33,267 nt of DNA from an uncultured Bacteroidales bacterium (GTDB taxonomy: Bacteria > Bacteroidota > Bacteroidia > Bacteroidales > Marinilabiliaceae): contig CALYZD010000018.1 in assembly GCA_945607565.1 (NCBI GenBank), forward strand, positions 1 to 33,267, read 5' to 3'. Made by a program: the position numbers and the translations under genes. Under the pieces are notes generated by a model. It worked only from the letters and a program-made list of their open reading frames with translations, made no database searches and was not told the DNA's origin. Of this stretch, positions 1 to 8,800 are shown piece after piece; within the stretch, counting starts at the first letter, position 1; each line of letters opens with the position of its first letter.

Positions 1-1604
1 GGACCAAGCTCGACGACAACTGGAAGAACATGTTTGCCATGATCGAGAATGCCAATATCGTGATCGAAGGCATCGAGGGCAGCAGCCTGATGGCAACCGA
101 GGGCTCCACCCGCAACACCATGCTCCGCTACAAGGGCGAGGCCCTGGGCCTGCGCGCCATGCTCTATGCCGACCTCGTCAAGCTCTACGGCGACGTGCCC
201 GGCAAGTTCGAGACCACGGCCGTCGACGGCTCGAACCTCGACATGGGCAAGACCGACCGCGACGAAATATACGAACGCCTGCTCGCCGACCTCGACGAGG
301 CCATCGAATGCCTGCCCTGGGCTGGCGAGAACAACTACTCGACCGAGCACATAACCAAGGGATTCGCCCACGGACTCTATGCCCGCATCGCCCTGGCCTA
401 TGCCGGATACAGCATCCGCGAGAGCGCCAAGGACGGCTACGAGACACTGGCCGGCAGCGACGGCACCTATCCCGTGCAGCGCCCCTCGGCCGCCAAGCGC
501 GCCGAGCTCTACCGCGCCGCACTCAGCCACCTCGACTGCCTGATAGCCTCGGGCATCCACAAGCTCAACCCGAGCTTCGACAACGAGTGGACGCTCATCA
601 ACCAGAAGACGCTCGACAACACCTATCGCGAGAACATCTACGAAGTGGCCCACGGCATGAACTTCTCGGGCGAGATGGGCTACACCATCGGCGTCCGCCT
701 CAACGGCGTCACCTCCACCTACGGCTACGGCAACTCGAGCGGCAAGGTCAAGCTGACCGCACCATTCTTCATGTCGTTCGACCCCAAAGACCAGCGCCGC
801 GACCTGACCTGCGCCACCTACGAAATAAAGCCGGGCGACGACAACTCGGCCGTGGAGACCATGCAGTCCAACACGCCCTTCGGCATCTACGTGGCCAAGT
901 GGGACATCCGCAAGATGGGCCAGGAATGGCTGGCGGCCAACAAGAACGCCACCACCAAGTGGGGCTATGGCGTCAACTGGGTGGTGATGCGCTACTCGGA
1001 CGTGCTGCTGATGTATGCCGAAGTGCTCAACGAGCTTGAGGGCGCCGACGCCACCGGACCCACCTGCGGCCTGACCGCACGCGAGGCTCTCCGCATGGTG
1101 CGCAGCCGCGCCTTCGACGCCTCGGCACAGGCCGACGTGGACGCCTATGTGGCCTCGATTGCCTCGGGCAGCGACTTCTTCGACGCCATAGTCAACGAGC
1201 GCGCATGGGAGCTGGCCGGCGAGGCGCTGCGCAAGTTCGACCTCGTGCGCTGGGGTTTGCTCGACGCCAAGATCAATCAGTTCAAGTCCGACTATCTGGC
1301 CCTGACCCAGACGGCTCTGCAGAAGCTCTACTACAAGATGAGCTCCGAAGACGTCAACAAGATTGACATGAGCAGCATCTGCTGGTACGAGGAGCCGTCG
1401 GACCCTGACGCCTACAAGAGCACGACGTTCTGGGGCTCCAAAATCGACGACAAGGGCACCGACAGCAACGAGAAGAACATCGGCTATCTCGACAACATCA
1501 GCTCGGGCCTCAACAGCACGGTCTTCTACCGCCACCTGCTGCCCATCGGCTCGGTCACCATCAGCGACGCCGGCGGTTCGATGTCGAACTCGTACGGATA
1601 CTAA
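1..1604 (+). CDS. SusD/RagB-family outer-membrane glycan-binding lipoprotein (5' partial)
   Basis: Surface lipoprotein that partners a SusC TonB-dependent transporter and captures oligosaccharides before import. The reading frame is open from base 3, so the gene begins before the window; the ATG at 30 is internal. About 533 residues are visible, close to a full SusD protein (500-650), so only the signal peptide and first part are missing. Family hallmarks seen: the helical repeat stretch around KGEALGLRAMLYADLVKLYG, the motif RYSDVLLMYAEVLNEL, and the late segment IVNERAWELAGEALRKFDLVRWG, which together match SusD-like N-terminal and RagB/SusD domains. The C-terminus ends in the usual short tail after a HLLPIGS element. 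A DUF5123 lipoprotein gene follows 47 nt downstream and is probably cotranscribed. The substrate cannot be read from the sequence; pectin is suggested only by the neighbours. Confidence 0.95.
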   Translation, partial: TKLDDNWKNMFAMIENANIVIEGIEGSSLMATEGSTRNTMLRYKGEALGLRAMLYADLVKLYGDVPGKFETTAVDGSNLDMGKTDRDEIYERLLADLDEAIECLPWAGENNYSTEHITKGFAHGLYARIALAYAGYSIRESAKDGYETLAGSDGTYPVQRPSAAKRAELYRAALSHLDCLIASGIHKLNPSFDNEWTLINQKTLDNTYRENIYEVAHGMNFSGEMGYTIGVRLNGVTSTYGYGNSSGKVKLTAPFFMSFDPKDQRRDLTCATYEIKPGDDNSAVETMQSNTPFGIYVAKWDIRKMGQEWLAANKNATTKWGYGVNWVVMRYSDVLLMYAEVLNELEGADATGPTCGLTAREALRMVRSRAFDASAQADVDAYVASIASGSDFFDAIVNERAWELAGEALRKFDLVRWGLLDAKINQFKSDYLALTQTALQKLYYKMSSEDVNKIDMSSICWYEEPSDPDAYKSTTFWGSKIDDKGTDSNEKNIGYLDNISSGLNSTVFYRHLLPIGSVTISDAGGSMSNSYGY

Positions 1605-1651
1605 CAACGCGGATTGTTTTCAGTCTTTCAAATTAATCAGCACAACAAGCT

Positions 1652-3298
1652 ATGAACACAACAAGCAAAATCAAATATCTGTCGGCAGTCGGCGCCATGG
1701 CGCTCGCGGCTGCGTTCACATCGTGCGAGGAATCGAACGATTGGGATACCGACTCGTCGTATGCCCGCCTGTTCTCGGTCACCAAACTGTCGGTGACGGC
1801 CGAGGCCACCGAAGCCGAAGTGACCTTCGGCAAGATTCCGGGCACCGAATACTACATCATCCAGGTCAGCGAAGACACCATGGCCAACGACATCGAGCCT
1901 CAGATCCAGATGACCTTCGGGGCCGACGGGTCCATCACCTCGTCGCCCTACACGCTGACCGACCTCAACAGCACCACGCGCTACTTCCTGCGCATCAAGG
2001 CCTGCTCCGACGCCACGGCCGACTCGCGCTGGACCTATCTCGAATCGGTCACCTTCAAGACCAAGAGCGAGCAGCTGATGCTGCCCCTCGGCGGCGCCGA
2101 CAAGACGTCGGGCACGGCGCACGTGTCGTGGACGCCCGGCGCGGCCATGACCCAGATAGTGCTGCTCGACGACAAGGGTAGCGAGCTCCGCCGCATCGAC
2201 CTGACGGCCGACGACGTGGCCGCCGGCGAATACACCTTCGAGGGCCTCGACCCGCTGACAACCTATACCGTCGAGATCTACAACCATGCCGTCCGTCGCG
2301 GCTACGTCACCTTCTCGACCTATGCCGAGGCTCCAGCCGCCGACTACATTGCCTACATCAGCGCCACCGATTCCGTCAACTACGACCTGCTCCAGAGCTT
2401 TGTGGCCGAGGGCTACAAGAGCGTCACCGTGGCCATGCCGGGCGACGCCGTCTTCCACAATCCCAACCGCCTGCTGATTCCCGACGGCCTTTCGGTCACT
2501 TTCTTCGGCCTGCCGGGCAACGAGCGCTCCGTCCTTGCCGTCAACGGCATCAACCTCGGCGGCACGCACGCCTACGTCAAGTTCGAAAACCTGACCATCG
2601 ACGGCGCCGTGTATGAAGACGGCGTGGCTACCGCCAGCAACAACAACTACGTCTTCAACCAGAGCGAGCCGGCCACGGTGGGCACCATCGAGTTCCGCTC
2701 GTGTGTCATCCTCAACCTCAAGAACACCGTCTTCCGTCTGCAGGGCTCCGACTCCAAGGTGGTCAACAGCCTCGTGTTCGACGACTGCATCTACTACGGC
2801 CCGGCAAAGCGCACCTACAGCTTCGTCCATGTCGACGCGGGCGGCGGCGCCGGCAAGGTCGAGAACATCAGCATCAGCAACTGCACCGTGGTCCACAGCG
2901 GCAAGTGTCTGGTCTATAGCAAGAACACCGACTTCACCAAGCTGACCATCAGCAACTGCACCGTGTTCGACGCTCCCGGCGCCGGCGACTACATCTTCGA
3001 CTGCGCTTCGACCAGCTACGGCCCCACCGAGGGCGCATTTGTGACCAACTGCATCTTCGGCTACGACACCTCGACCACCGTCAAGGGCATGCGCTGCAGC
3101 GGCACGCCCGAGGTGGAGAACTGCTACGCAACCACCGAATTCGTGCAGGGCGGCAACAAGGTCGACCTCGAAGACGCCGGTGCAGCCGCCGATGTCTTCA
3201 AGTGCATAGACGAGGGCAGCTGGGACTTCACCTTTGCCGACCCGCTGTTCAAAGGCCAGGGCGTGGTGGGCGACCCGCGCTGGTTCGTTTCCGAATAG
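1652..3298 (+). CDS. Surface lipoprotein with FN3-like and DUF4957/DUF5123 beta-helix domains
   Basis: Probable surface glycan-binding lipoprotein of a polysaccharide utilization locus. The N-terminus is a lipoprotein signal with a lipobox ending at Cys25 (AFTSC), followed by an acidic, Ser/Asn-rich linker typical of surface-exposed lipoproteins. Residues about 40-135 and 145-225 look like two fibronectin type III modules (for example TLTDLNSTTRYFLRIKA). From about 225 to the end the protein has repeated short strands with Asn ladders (VENISISNCTVVHSG, LTISNCTVFDAPG), a right-handed beta-helix of the DUF4957 then DUF5123 type, ending in GDPRW as that family does. Such proteins are common next to SusC/SusD pairs in pectin loci of Bacteroidales. 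No lyase catalytic set is recognisable, so binding rather than catalysis is the safer call. The ATG follows an A-rich leader. Stop is followed by a strong terminator. Confidence 0.88.
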   Translation: MNTTSKIKYLSAVGAMALAAAFTSCEESNDWDTDSSYARLFSVTKLSVTAEATEAEVTFGKIPGTEYYIIQVSEDTMANDIEPQIQMTFGADGSITSSPYTLTDLNSTTRYFLRIKACSDATADSRWTYLESVTFKTKSEQLMLPLGGADKTSGTAHVSWTPGAAMTQIVLLDDKGSELRRIDLTADDVAAGEYTFEGLDPLTTYTVEIYNHAVRRGYVTFSTYAEAPAADYIAYISATDSVNYDLLQSFVAEGYKSVTVAMPGDAVFHNPNRLLIPDGLSVTFFGLPGNERSVLAVNGINLGGTHAYVKFENLTIDGAVYEDGVATASNNNYVFNQSEPATVGTIEFRSCVILNLKNTVFRLQGSDSKVVNSLVFDDCIYYGPAKRTYSFVHVDAGGGAGKVENISISNCTVVHSGKCLVYSKNTDFTKLTISNCTVFDAPGAGDYIFDCASTSYGPTEGAFVTNCIFGYDTSTTVKGMRCSGTPEVENCYATTEFVQGGNKVDLEDAGAAADVFKCIDEGSWDFTFADPLFKGQGVVGDPRWFVSE

Positions 3299-3328
3299 CT
3301 TTTTCCTAATGGCATAGACCGCAAGACT

Positions 3329-3364
3329 GGGCCGTGCGACCGATGTGTCGTGCGGCCCTTTTCG
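3329..3364 (+). terminator. Rho-independent terminator after the SusD/DUF5123 unit
   Basis: A 12-bp hairpin pairs 3329-3340 (GGGCCGTGCGAC) with 3347-3358 (GTCGTGCGGCCC), including two central G-U pairs, around a 6-nt loop, and is followed by TTTT. It lies 30 nt past the stop at 3298. Confidence 0.85.
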
Positions 3365-3454
3365 GCTTCGGCCGGCGGCGGCCGGGCGGAAAGGGCTGGC
3401 GGCTGTTGCCCCGAAAAAAACTCGGTGCAGGAGCCGACAACAATCCGGCAATAT

Positions 3455-3486
3455 TTTGGCCGGTTGAAAACTTTTTCATTCTTTTG
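3455..3486 (+). promoter_or_regulatory. Bacteroides-type promoter for the sugar dehydratase gene
   Basis: TTTG at 3455-3458 and TTCTTTTG at 3479-3486 are separated by 20 nt, matching the -33 and -7 elements (TTTG and TAnnTTTG) with one mismatch in the -7 box. Transcription would start near 3493, about 140 nt upstream of the proposed ATG at 3633. The rest of the 334-nt gap (3299-3632) holds the terminator and GC-rich sequence with no credible gene. Confidence 0.6.
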
Positions 3487-3632
3487 CAGAGTTGTGAGTG
3501 ACATGGAGTTCCGACAGACCATCGGCGTCTGTTTTTTATTGTGAATGATGCAACCTTTCTGCAGCAATCCAAGTAGAATCAGTTCATTGCATGTGGCATG
3601 GAACCTTCGGCCGCTCGAATAAATCCGTAAAA

Positions 3633-5579
3633 ATGAACGCTATACGTAAATTCTGCAATTGGTACTTTTCGCGCAAGGCGCTGCCCTACTGGTGCATCCT
3701 GATGCTGGACTGTGCCATAGTCTTCATATCAGGACTTTTCGTCTATTACCTCCAGCACGGCGGCCTTGAACTGGCGCAGCAGTTCTGGCAGGTGGCCGTG
3801 GGCCTGTGTCTGTGCCTCATGGTCTATGTCGCGGCCTTTTTCATCTTCCACACCTATCACGGCGTGATGCGCTACTCCAGCTTCGTCGACCTGCATCGTG
3901 TGGCCTATTCGACGGCGCTGGCCGGCATCGGCGTGTTCGTGCTGCATCAGATAGTGGAGTACACGCCGCTTGCGCACTATCTGTTCGTGCCTAATTTCGA
4001 GAGTTCCATTCTGCTGTTCATAGTGGCCACCATGCTGATGTGGTGCCTGAGGGTGGTGGTCAAGACCATGCACGACCTCTCGCGCGGCGACAGCAGCATC
4101 CAGAAAGTGTTCGTCTACGGCTGCATGCAGGGCGGCATAGCCCTTGCCAAGAGCATCCGCAACGAATATCCGCAGCGCTACCGCCTGCGCGGCTTCATCT
4201 CCGACGACAAGTCGCTCAACGGCTCGTGGCTGCTGGGCGAGCAGGTCTATTTCGACGACGACTCGGTGGTGGCCGTGATGCGCAAATACCGCGTGTCGGC
4301 CCTGCTGGTGTCGCCCATGCAGCGCGAGAAGTTCGTGACGCGCACCAGCCTCATCGACGCCCTCATCCGCTCGGACATCAAGATTCTGGTGCTGCCCACC
4401 GAGACCGAAGAGTGGGACGGCAAGACCGACATATCGCACCGCCAGCTGCGCGAGGTCGAGATCGAAGACCTGCTGCCGCGCGACAAGATAGAGGTCGACA
4501 TGGAAGCCATCGGCAGGATGCTGACCGGCAAGCGCATCCTGATAACCGGAGCCGCAGGCAGCATCGGCAGCGAGATGGCGCGCCAGGTGGCCAAGTTCGG
4601 GCCGGCCGATCTGATACTGATCGATCAGGCCGAGACGCCGATGCACGACGTGCGCCTCTTCATGGCGCGCAACCACCCAGGGCTGCACGTCGAGACCATC
4701 GTGACCGGCATTGGCAAGGAGGCGCGCATGGAGCGCATCTTCGCCCGCTACAAGCCCGAATACGTGTTCCACGCGGCGGCCTACAAGCACGTGCCGATGA
4801 TGGAGGACAACCCGGCCGAGGCCGTCCTGAACAACGTCTACGGCACGCGCGTGATAGCCGACTTGGCCGTCAAATACGGCACGCGCAAGTTCGTGATGAT
4901 ATCGACCGACAAGGCCGTCAACCCGACCAACGTGATGGGCTGCTCGAAGCGCATCTGCGAGATATACTGTCAGGCGCTCAACAACAGCCAGTGGGAAGAG
5001 GCCCAGCGCACCGGCCGGCGCACCACCCAGTTCGTGACCACGCGCTTCGGCAACGTGCTGGGTTCCAACGGGTCGGTCATCCCCATCTTCAAGGAGCAGA
5101 TAAAGCGCGGCGGCCCCGTGACCGTCACCCACAAGGACATCATCAGATACTTCATGCTCATCCCCGAAGCCTGCCGCCTTGTGCTCCAGGCCGGCACCAT
5201 GGGCCACGGCGGCGAAATCTACGTCTTCGACATGGGCAAGCCCGTGCGCATCGCCGACCTCGCCCAGCGCATGATCGACCTTTCGGGCGCGCGCAACGTG
5301 CAGATTCAGTACACCGGCCTGCGCGACGGCGAGAAGCTCTACGAGGAGCTACTCAACGACGCCGAGCAGACCAAGCCCACCAAGCACCCCAAGATAATGG
5401 TGGCCCAGGTGCGCGAATGTCCCTACGAGCTTGCGCTGCGCAACGAGATGGAGCTCTACGATCTGGCCATCAACGGCGACGACATGGACATAGTGCGCAA
5501 GATGAAGGCCATCGTGCCCGAATACAAGAGCCGTCATTCCAAATACGAGGCGCTCGACCACGAGACCGTGACGCAGTAG
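3633..5579 (+). CDS. Membrane-bound nucleotide-sugar 4,6-dehydratase (CapD/PglF/WbpM type)
   Basis: Probable inner-membrane UDP-N-acetylhexosamine 4,6-dehydratase, making the keto sugar precursor for deoxy/amino sugars of capsule, O-antigen or protein glycans. At 648 residues it has the size of the long family members. The first 145 residues hold four hydrophobic segments; a CoA-binding-like Rossmann region follows (FVYGCMQGGIALAKSI). The catalytic SDR domain begins near residue 300, with nucleotide-binding GAAGSIGSE (from about 306), the HAAAYKHVPMMEDNP segment, STDKA (Lys427) and NPTNVMGCSKR, where Met435-x3-Lys439 replaces the usual Tyr-x3-Lys as in FlaA1/PglF enzymes. I chose ATG 3633 (MNAIRKF) over an in-frame ATG at 3591 because of the AAATCCGTAAAA leader and because 14 polar residues before the first membrane segment are atypical. 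It has its own promoter and terminator, so it looks monocistronic, with no sugar genes beside it. Confidence 0.93.
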   Translation: MNAIRKFCNWYFSRKALPYWCILMLDCAIVFISGLFVYYLQHGGLELAQQFWQVAVGLCLCLMVYVAAFFIFHTYHGVMRYSSFVDLHRVAYSTALAGIGVFVLHQIVEYTPLAHYLFVPNFESSILLFIVATMLMWCLRVVVKTMHDLSRGDSSIQKVFVYGCMQGGIALAKSIRNEYPQRYRLRGFISDDKSLNGSWLLGEQVYFDDDSVVAVMRKYRVSALLVSPMQREKFVTRTSLIDALIRSDIKILVLPTETEEWDGKTDISHRQLREVEIEDLLPRDKIEVDMEAIGRMLTGKRILITGAAGSIGSEMARQVAKFGPADLILIDQAETPMHDVRLFMARNHPGLHVETIVTGIGKEARMERIFARYKPEYVFHAAAYKHVPMMEDNPAEAVLNNVYGTRVIADLAVKYGTRKFVMISTDKAVNPTNVMGCSKRICEIYCQALNNSQWEEAQRTGRRTTQFVTTRFGNVLGSNGSVIPIFKEQIKRGGPVTVTHKDIIRYFMLIPEACRLVLQAGTMGHGGEIYVFDMGKPVRIADLAQRMIDLSGARNVQIQYTGLRDGEKLYEELLNDAEQTKPTKHPKIMVAQVRECPYELALRNEMELYDLAINGDDMDIVRKMKAIVPEYKSRHSKYEALDHETVTQ

Positions 5580-5611
5580 AGCCCTGCGGTCATCGTCACA
5601 ATATCAGCACC

Positions 5612-5650
5612 GAAAGTCCGGCTGCGGCGCACTGCCACGGCCGGACTTTC
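5612..5650 (+). terminator. Hairpin terminator after the sugar dehydratase gene
   Basis: Perfect 11-bp stem: 5612-5622 (GAAAGTCCGGC) pairs with 5640-5650 (GCCGGACTTTC) around a 17-nt loop, 33 nt past the stop. The 3' arm ends in CTTTC, so the T tract is short; termination is likely but not certain. Confidence 0.7.
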
Positions 5651-5720
5651 TGCATTCGTGCGGGCCGGTGCGCTATGAGGTAGCGAGGTCGGGCGCGGGC
5701 GCTTTGTGCAAAATAATGTG

Positions 5721-5728
5721 TAGATTTG
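5721..5728 (+). promoter_or_regulatory. -7 box of a probable promoter for the hybrid sensor gene
   Basis: TAGATTTG is an exact TAnnTTTG match about 104 nt upstream of the ATG at 5832. The only nearby TTTG (5703-5706) is 14 nt away, too close for the normal 19-21 nt spacing, so the -33 element is weak or absent, as is common for regulated genes. Confidence 0.45.
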
Positions 5729-5831
5729 CGCTTGCGGCGTCGGGAAGAGATGGCGGGCGCGGCCGGCGCCGTAGTCACCGTGGGCGGTCTGCCCGGCAAG
5801 AGTGACGCTTTTCTAAATCATAAATCGGAAT

Positions 5832-8800
5832 ATGGCACATCAGACAGGAAAGATATGCGTGGCGATGCTGGCCGGACTGCTGGTCTGGCTCGGGACATCG
5901 GCACAGATAAGCACGCACGTTGAGCGCTACACCGTGGACGACGGACTGGCGCAGGACGTGGTGCTCAGCATGCTTCAGGACAGCCGCGGCTTCATGTGGC
6001 TCAGCACGTGGAACGGACTGAGCCGCTGGGACGGCCGCGAGTTCAGGAACTACCGCACTCTGCCCACCGACAGCGTCAGGATGGGCAGCAACCGCATAAA
6101 CGCCATGGCGGCCGACACGATGGGCAACCTCTGGTGCCTCTCCGACGACCGTCAGGTCTATCTGTTCTGCACCGCCACCGAACGCTTCGTGAACGTCACC
6201 GACACCATGAGCCGCCCCGGCAGGGTGATGAACCTCAGGGCGCTGCCGCGCTCGGGCGTGTGGCTGACGATGGAAGACGGCCGCGTGATGCGGGCCTCGT
6301 CGACACTGCGCGGCCGGGTGACGACCGAGGCGTGCTGCGAGCGCGAACTGCGCGGCGCCACCATCTACAAGATTGCCGACGACCCCGACGGCGACACATG
6401 GGTGCTCTCGAGCAGGGGAGCCTGCATAGTGGGCGGCAAGCATCTCGAAGACGTGGCCGTGTTCACCCACCAGACGGTGAGCGGCAGCAACATCTGGCTG
6501 GCCTCGGCGGCCGGGCGCGTGGGCTGCTACAACGCCACCACCGGCGCCGTCGACTACATGAGCATCCACGGCATCGACTCCGACATCACGGCGCTGAGCC
6601 GCACCACCACGGGCCGTCTGCTGGTGGGGTGCGCCAGCGGCCGTCTGCTGGCCTACGACGTGGCCACCGACGCCACGGCCGTAGTGTCGCTGCCGACGCA
6701 GAGGCCGGGCGTCGCCATAGCCTCGATACACGTCGACGACGAGGGCTGCGTGTGGGTGCAGAACGGCGCCTTCGAGCTCTTCTGCCACAACCCGGCTACG
6801 GGCGTCACCTTCAGGGTCGACATCCCGGTGGTGACCGATGCCCGCGGACGCCGGTCCAAATACCAGATTTTGGGCGGGATGCGCGGCATACGCTGGGTCT
6901 ATCAGCCCTACGGCAAGCTGTTTGAGGTGGACGTGACCACGGGCCGGGCGCGTCAGGTGCTCGAGCAGTCGGTGCACATCTGCTATGCCGACCGCCAGCG
7001 CAACCTGTGGATAAACACGGTGGAGCGCGAACTGCTGCACATGGTGGCCTATCGCACCAACTACCAGCTGACGCCCACGCCCGGCGCGCAGATGCCCGAG
7101 AGCGAGGTGCGCAGCCTGATGGTGGACCGCGACGACCGCCTGTGGGTGGGCGCCAAGGACGGCACGCTGCGCATCTACGACAATCCCGGTTCGAGCCCGC
7201 TCTACGTCAGCCGGCAGGGCACGCTGAGCACGGCTCCGGCCAAGTTCGGGGCCAACATCTACTGCCTGGCCCAGGACGCCGATGGCAACGTGTGGGCGGG
7301 CAGCCGTCACAGCGGGCTCTTCGTGCTGAGGCGGCGCGGCGACTCCTACACCGTTGCCAACTATCGCAGCCAGCGCAGCGACAAATACAGCATCAGCGGC
7401 AACGCAGTCTACTCTGTGCTTCACGCCGACGACGGCACCACATGGGTCGGCACGTTCGACGGCGGCCTCAACCTCGTGCGCCGCGACGTCGACGGCAATC
7501 CCGCGTTCATCAACGTCTACAACGAGCTGACCGGATATCCGCAGGACCACTATCTGAAAGTGCGCAGCCTCGAACAGGTGGGCCGGCGCGTGCTGGTGTC
7601 GACCGGGCACGGGCTGCTGGCCTTCGACCTCCGCCACACCAACCCGTCGGACATCAGTTTCCGCAGCGTCGAACTGCTGCCGGCCAACGTGTCGACCAAC
7701 GTGATGCAGACCCTGAGCACGGCCGACGGCATGGTCTGCGTGGCGATGCTCGGCCGCGGCCTGGCGTCGTTCTGCAGCGCCGACCTGGCCTCCGACGCCC
7801 CGCCCGCCATCACCCTGCATCACCCCGGCATCGACAATCGCTGCGACATGATGCAGTCGATGATTGCCTGGCCCGACAGTTCGGTGTGGATGCTGTCCGA
7901 GCATCAGCTCTGCCACATGGACAATTCCAACTTCGAGATATACGGCAGCGAGGCCTTCTACACCACCTTCAGCTATTCCGAGGCGCGGCCCGCCATGTGG
8001 CGCGGACACCTCGTGTGCGGCACGTCCGACGGCTTCGTCATCATCGCCCCCAACATGCTGACCAAGAGCGCCTACGAGCCGCCAATCGCCTTCACGTCGA
8101 TGCACGTGCGCTCGCGTCAGCAGACCATGCTCCACGCAGCCGAAGTGCCGGGCATCGACCGTGCCGACACCGTCCGCCTCGACCGCACGCAGCGCAACGT
8201 CACCATCTCGTTCGCCGCGCTCGACTTCACCGGCGCCGACGACATAGTCTACGCCTACCGCCTCGAAGGCGTGGACGACGACTGGAACTATTCGCACCGC
8301 AACAACACCGCCAACTATCTGAACCTGCCCTGCGGCGAGCACAGGTTCACCGTCCGCTCCACTAACGCAGCCGGCGTGTGGGCCGACAACCATCGCACGC
8401 TGACGCTGGTGGTGGAGCCGACCTTTGTGGAGACGCCGGCATTCGTGGCGCTGTGCGTGGCGCTGCTGATAGCCGTCATGGGCCTGGTGGTGTGGGTGAC
8501 GCACTACATCTTCGCCCTCCGCCACGCCGTGGACGTGGAGCAGGAGGTCACCGACATGAAGCTCCACTTCTTCACCAACATATCGCACGAGCTGCGCACG
8601 CCTCTGACGCTGATAGCCAGCCCCGTGGAAGAGGTGCTCGACAACGAGCCGCTCTCCGACGAGGCGCGCAGTCACCTGAGGGTGGTGCAGGCCAACGCCG
8701 ACCGCATGCTGCGGCTGGTCAGCCAGCTGCTCGACTTCCGCAAGCTTCAGGACCACAAGATGAGCATCATGGTGGAGCGCACCGACGTGCCCGGAGCCGT

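Noticed and set aside
3591-3632. Earlier in-frame ATG for the sugar dehydratase
   Set aside because: Adds 14 polar residues before the first membrane helix; the A-rich leader and typical N-terminus favour 3633, although the longer form is not excluded.
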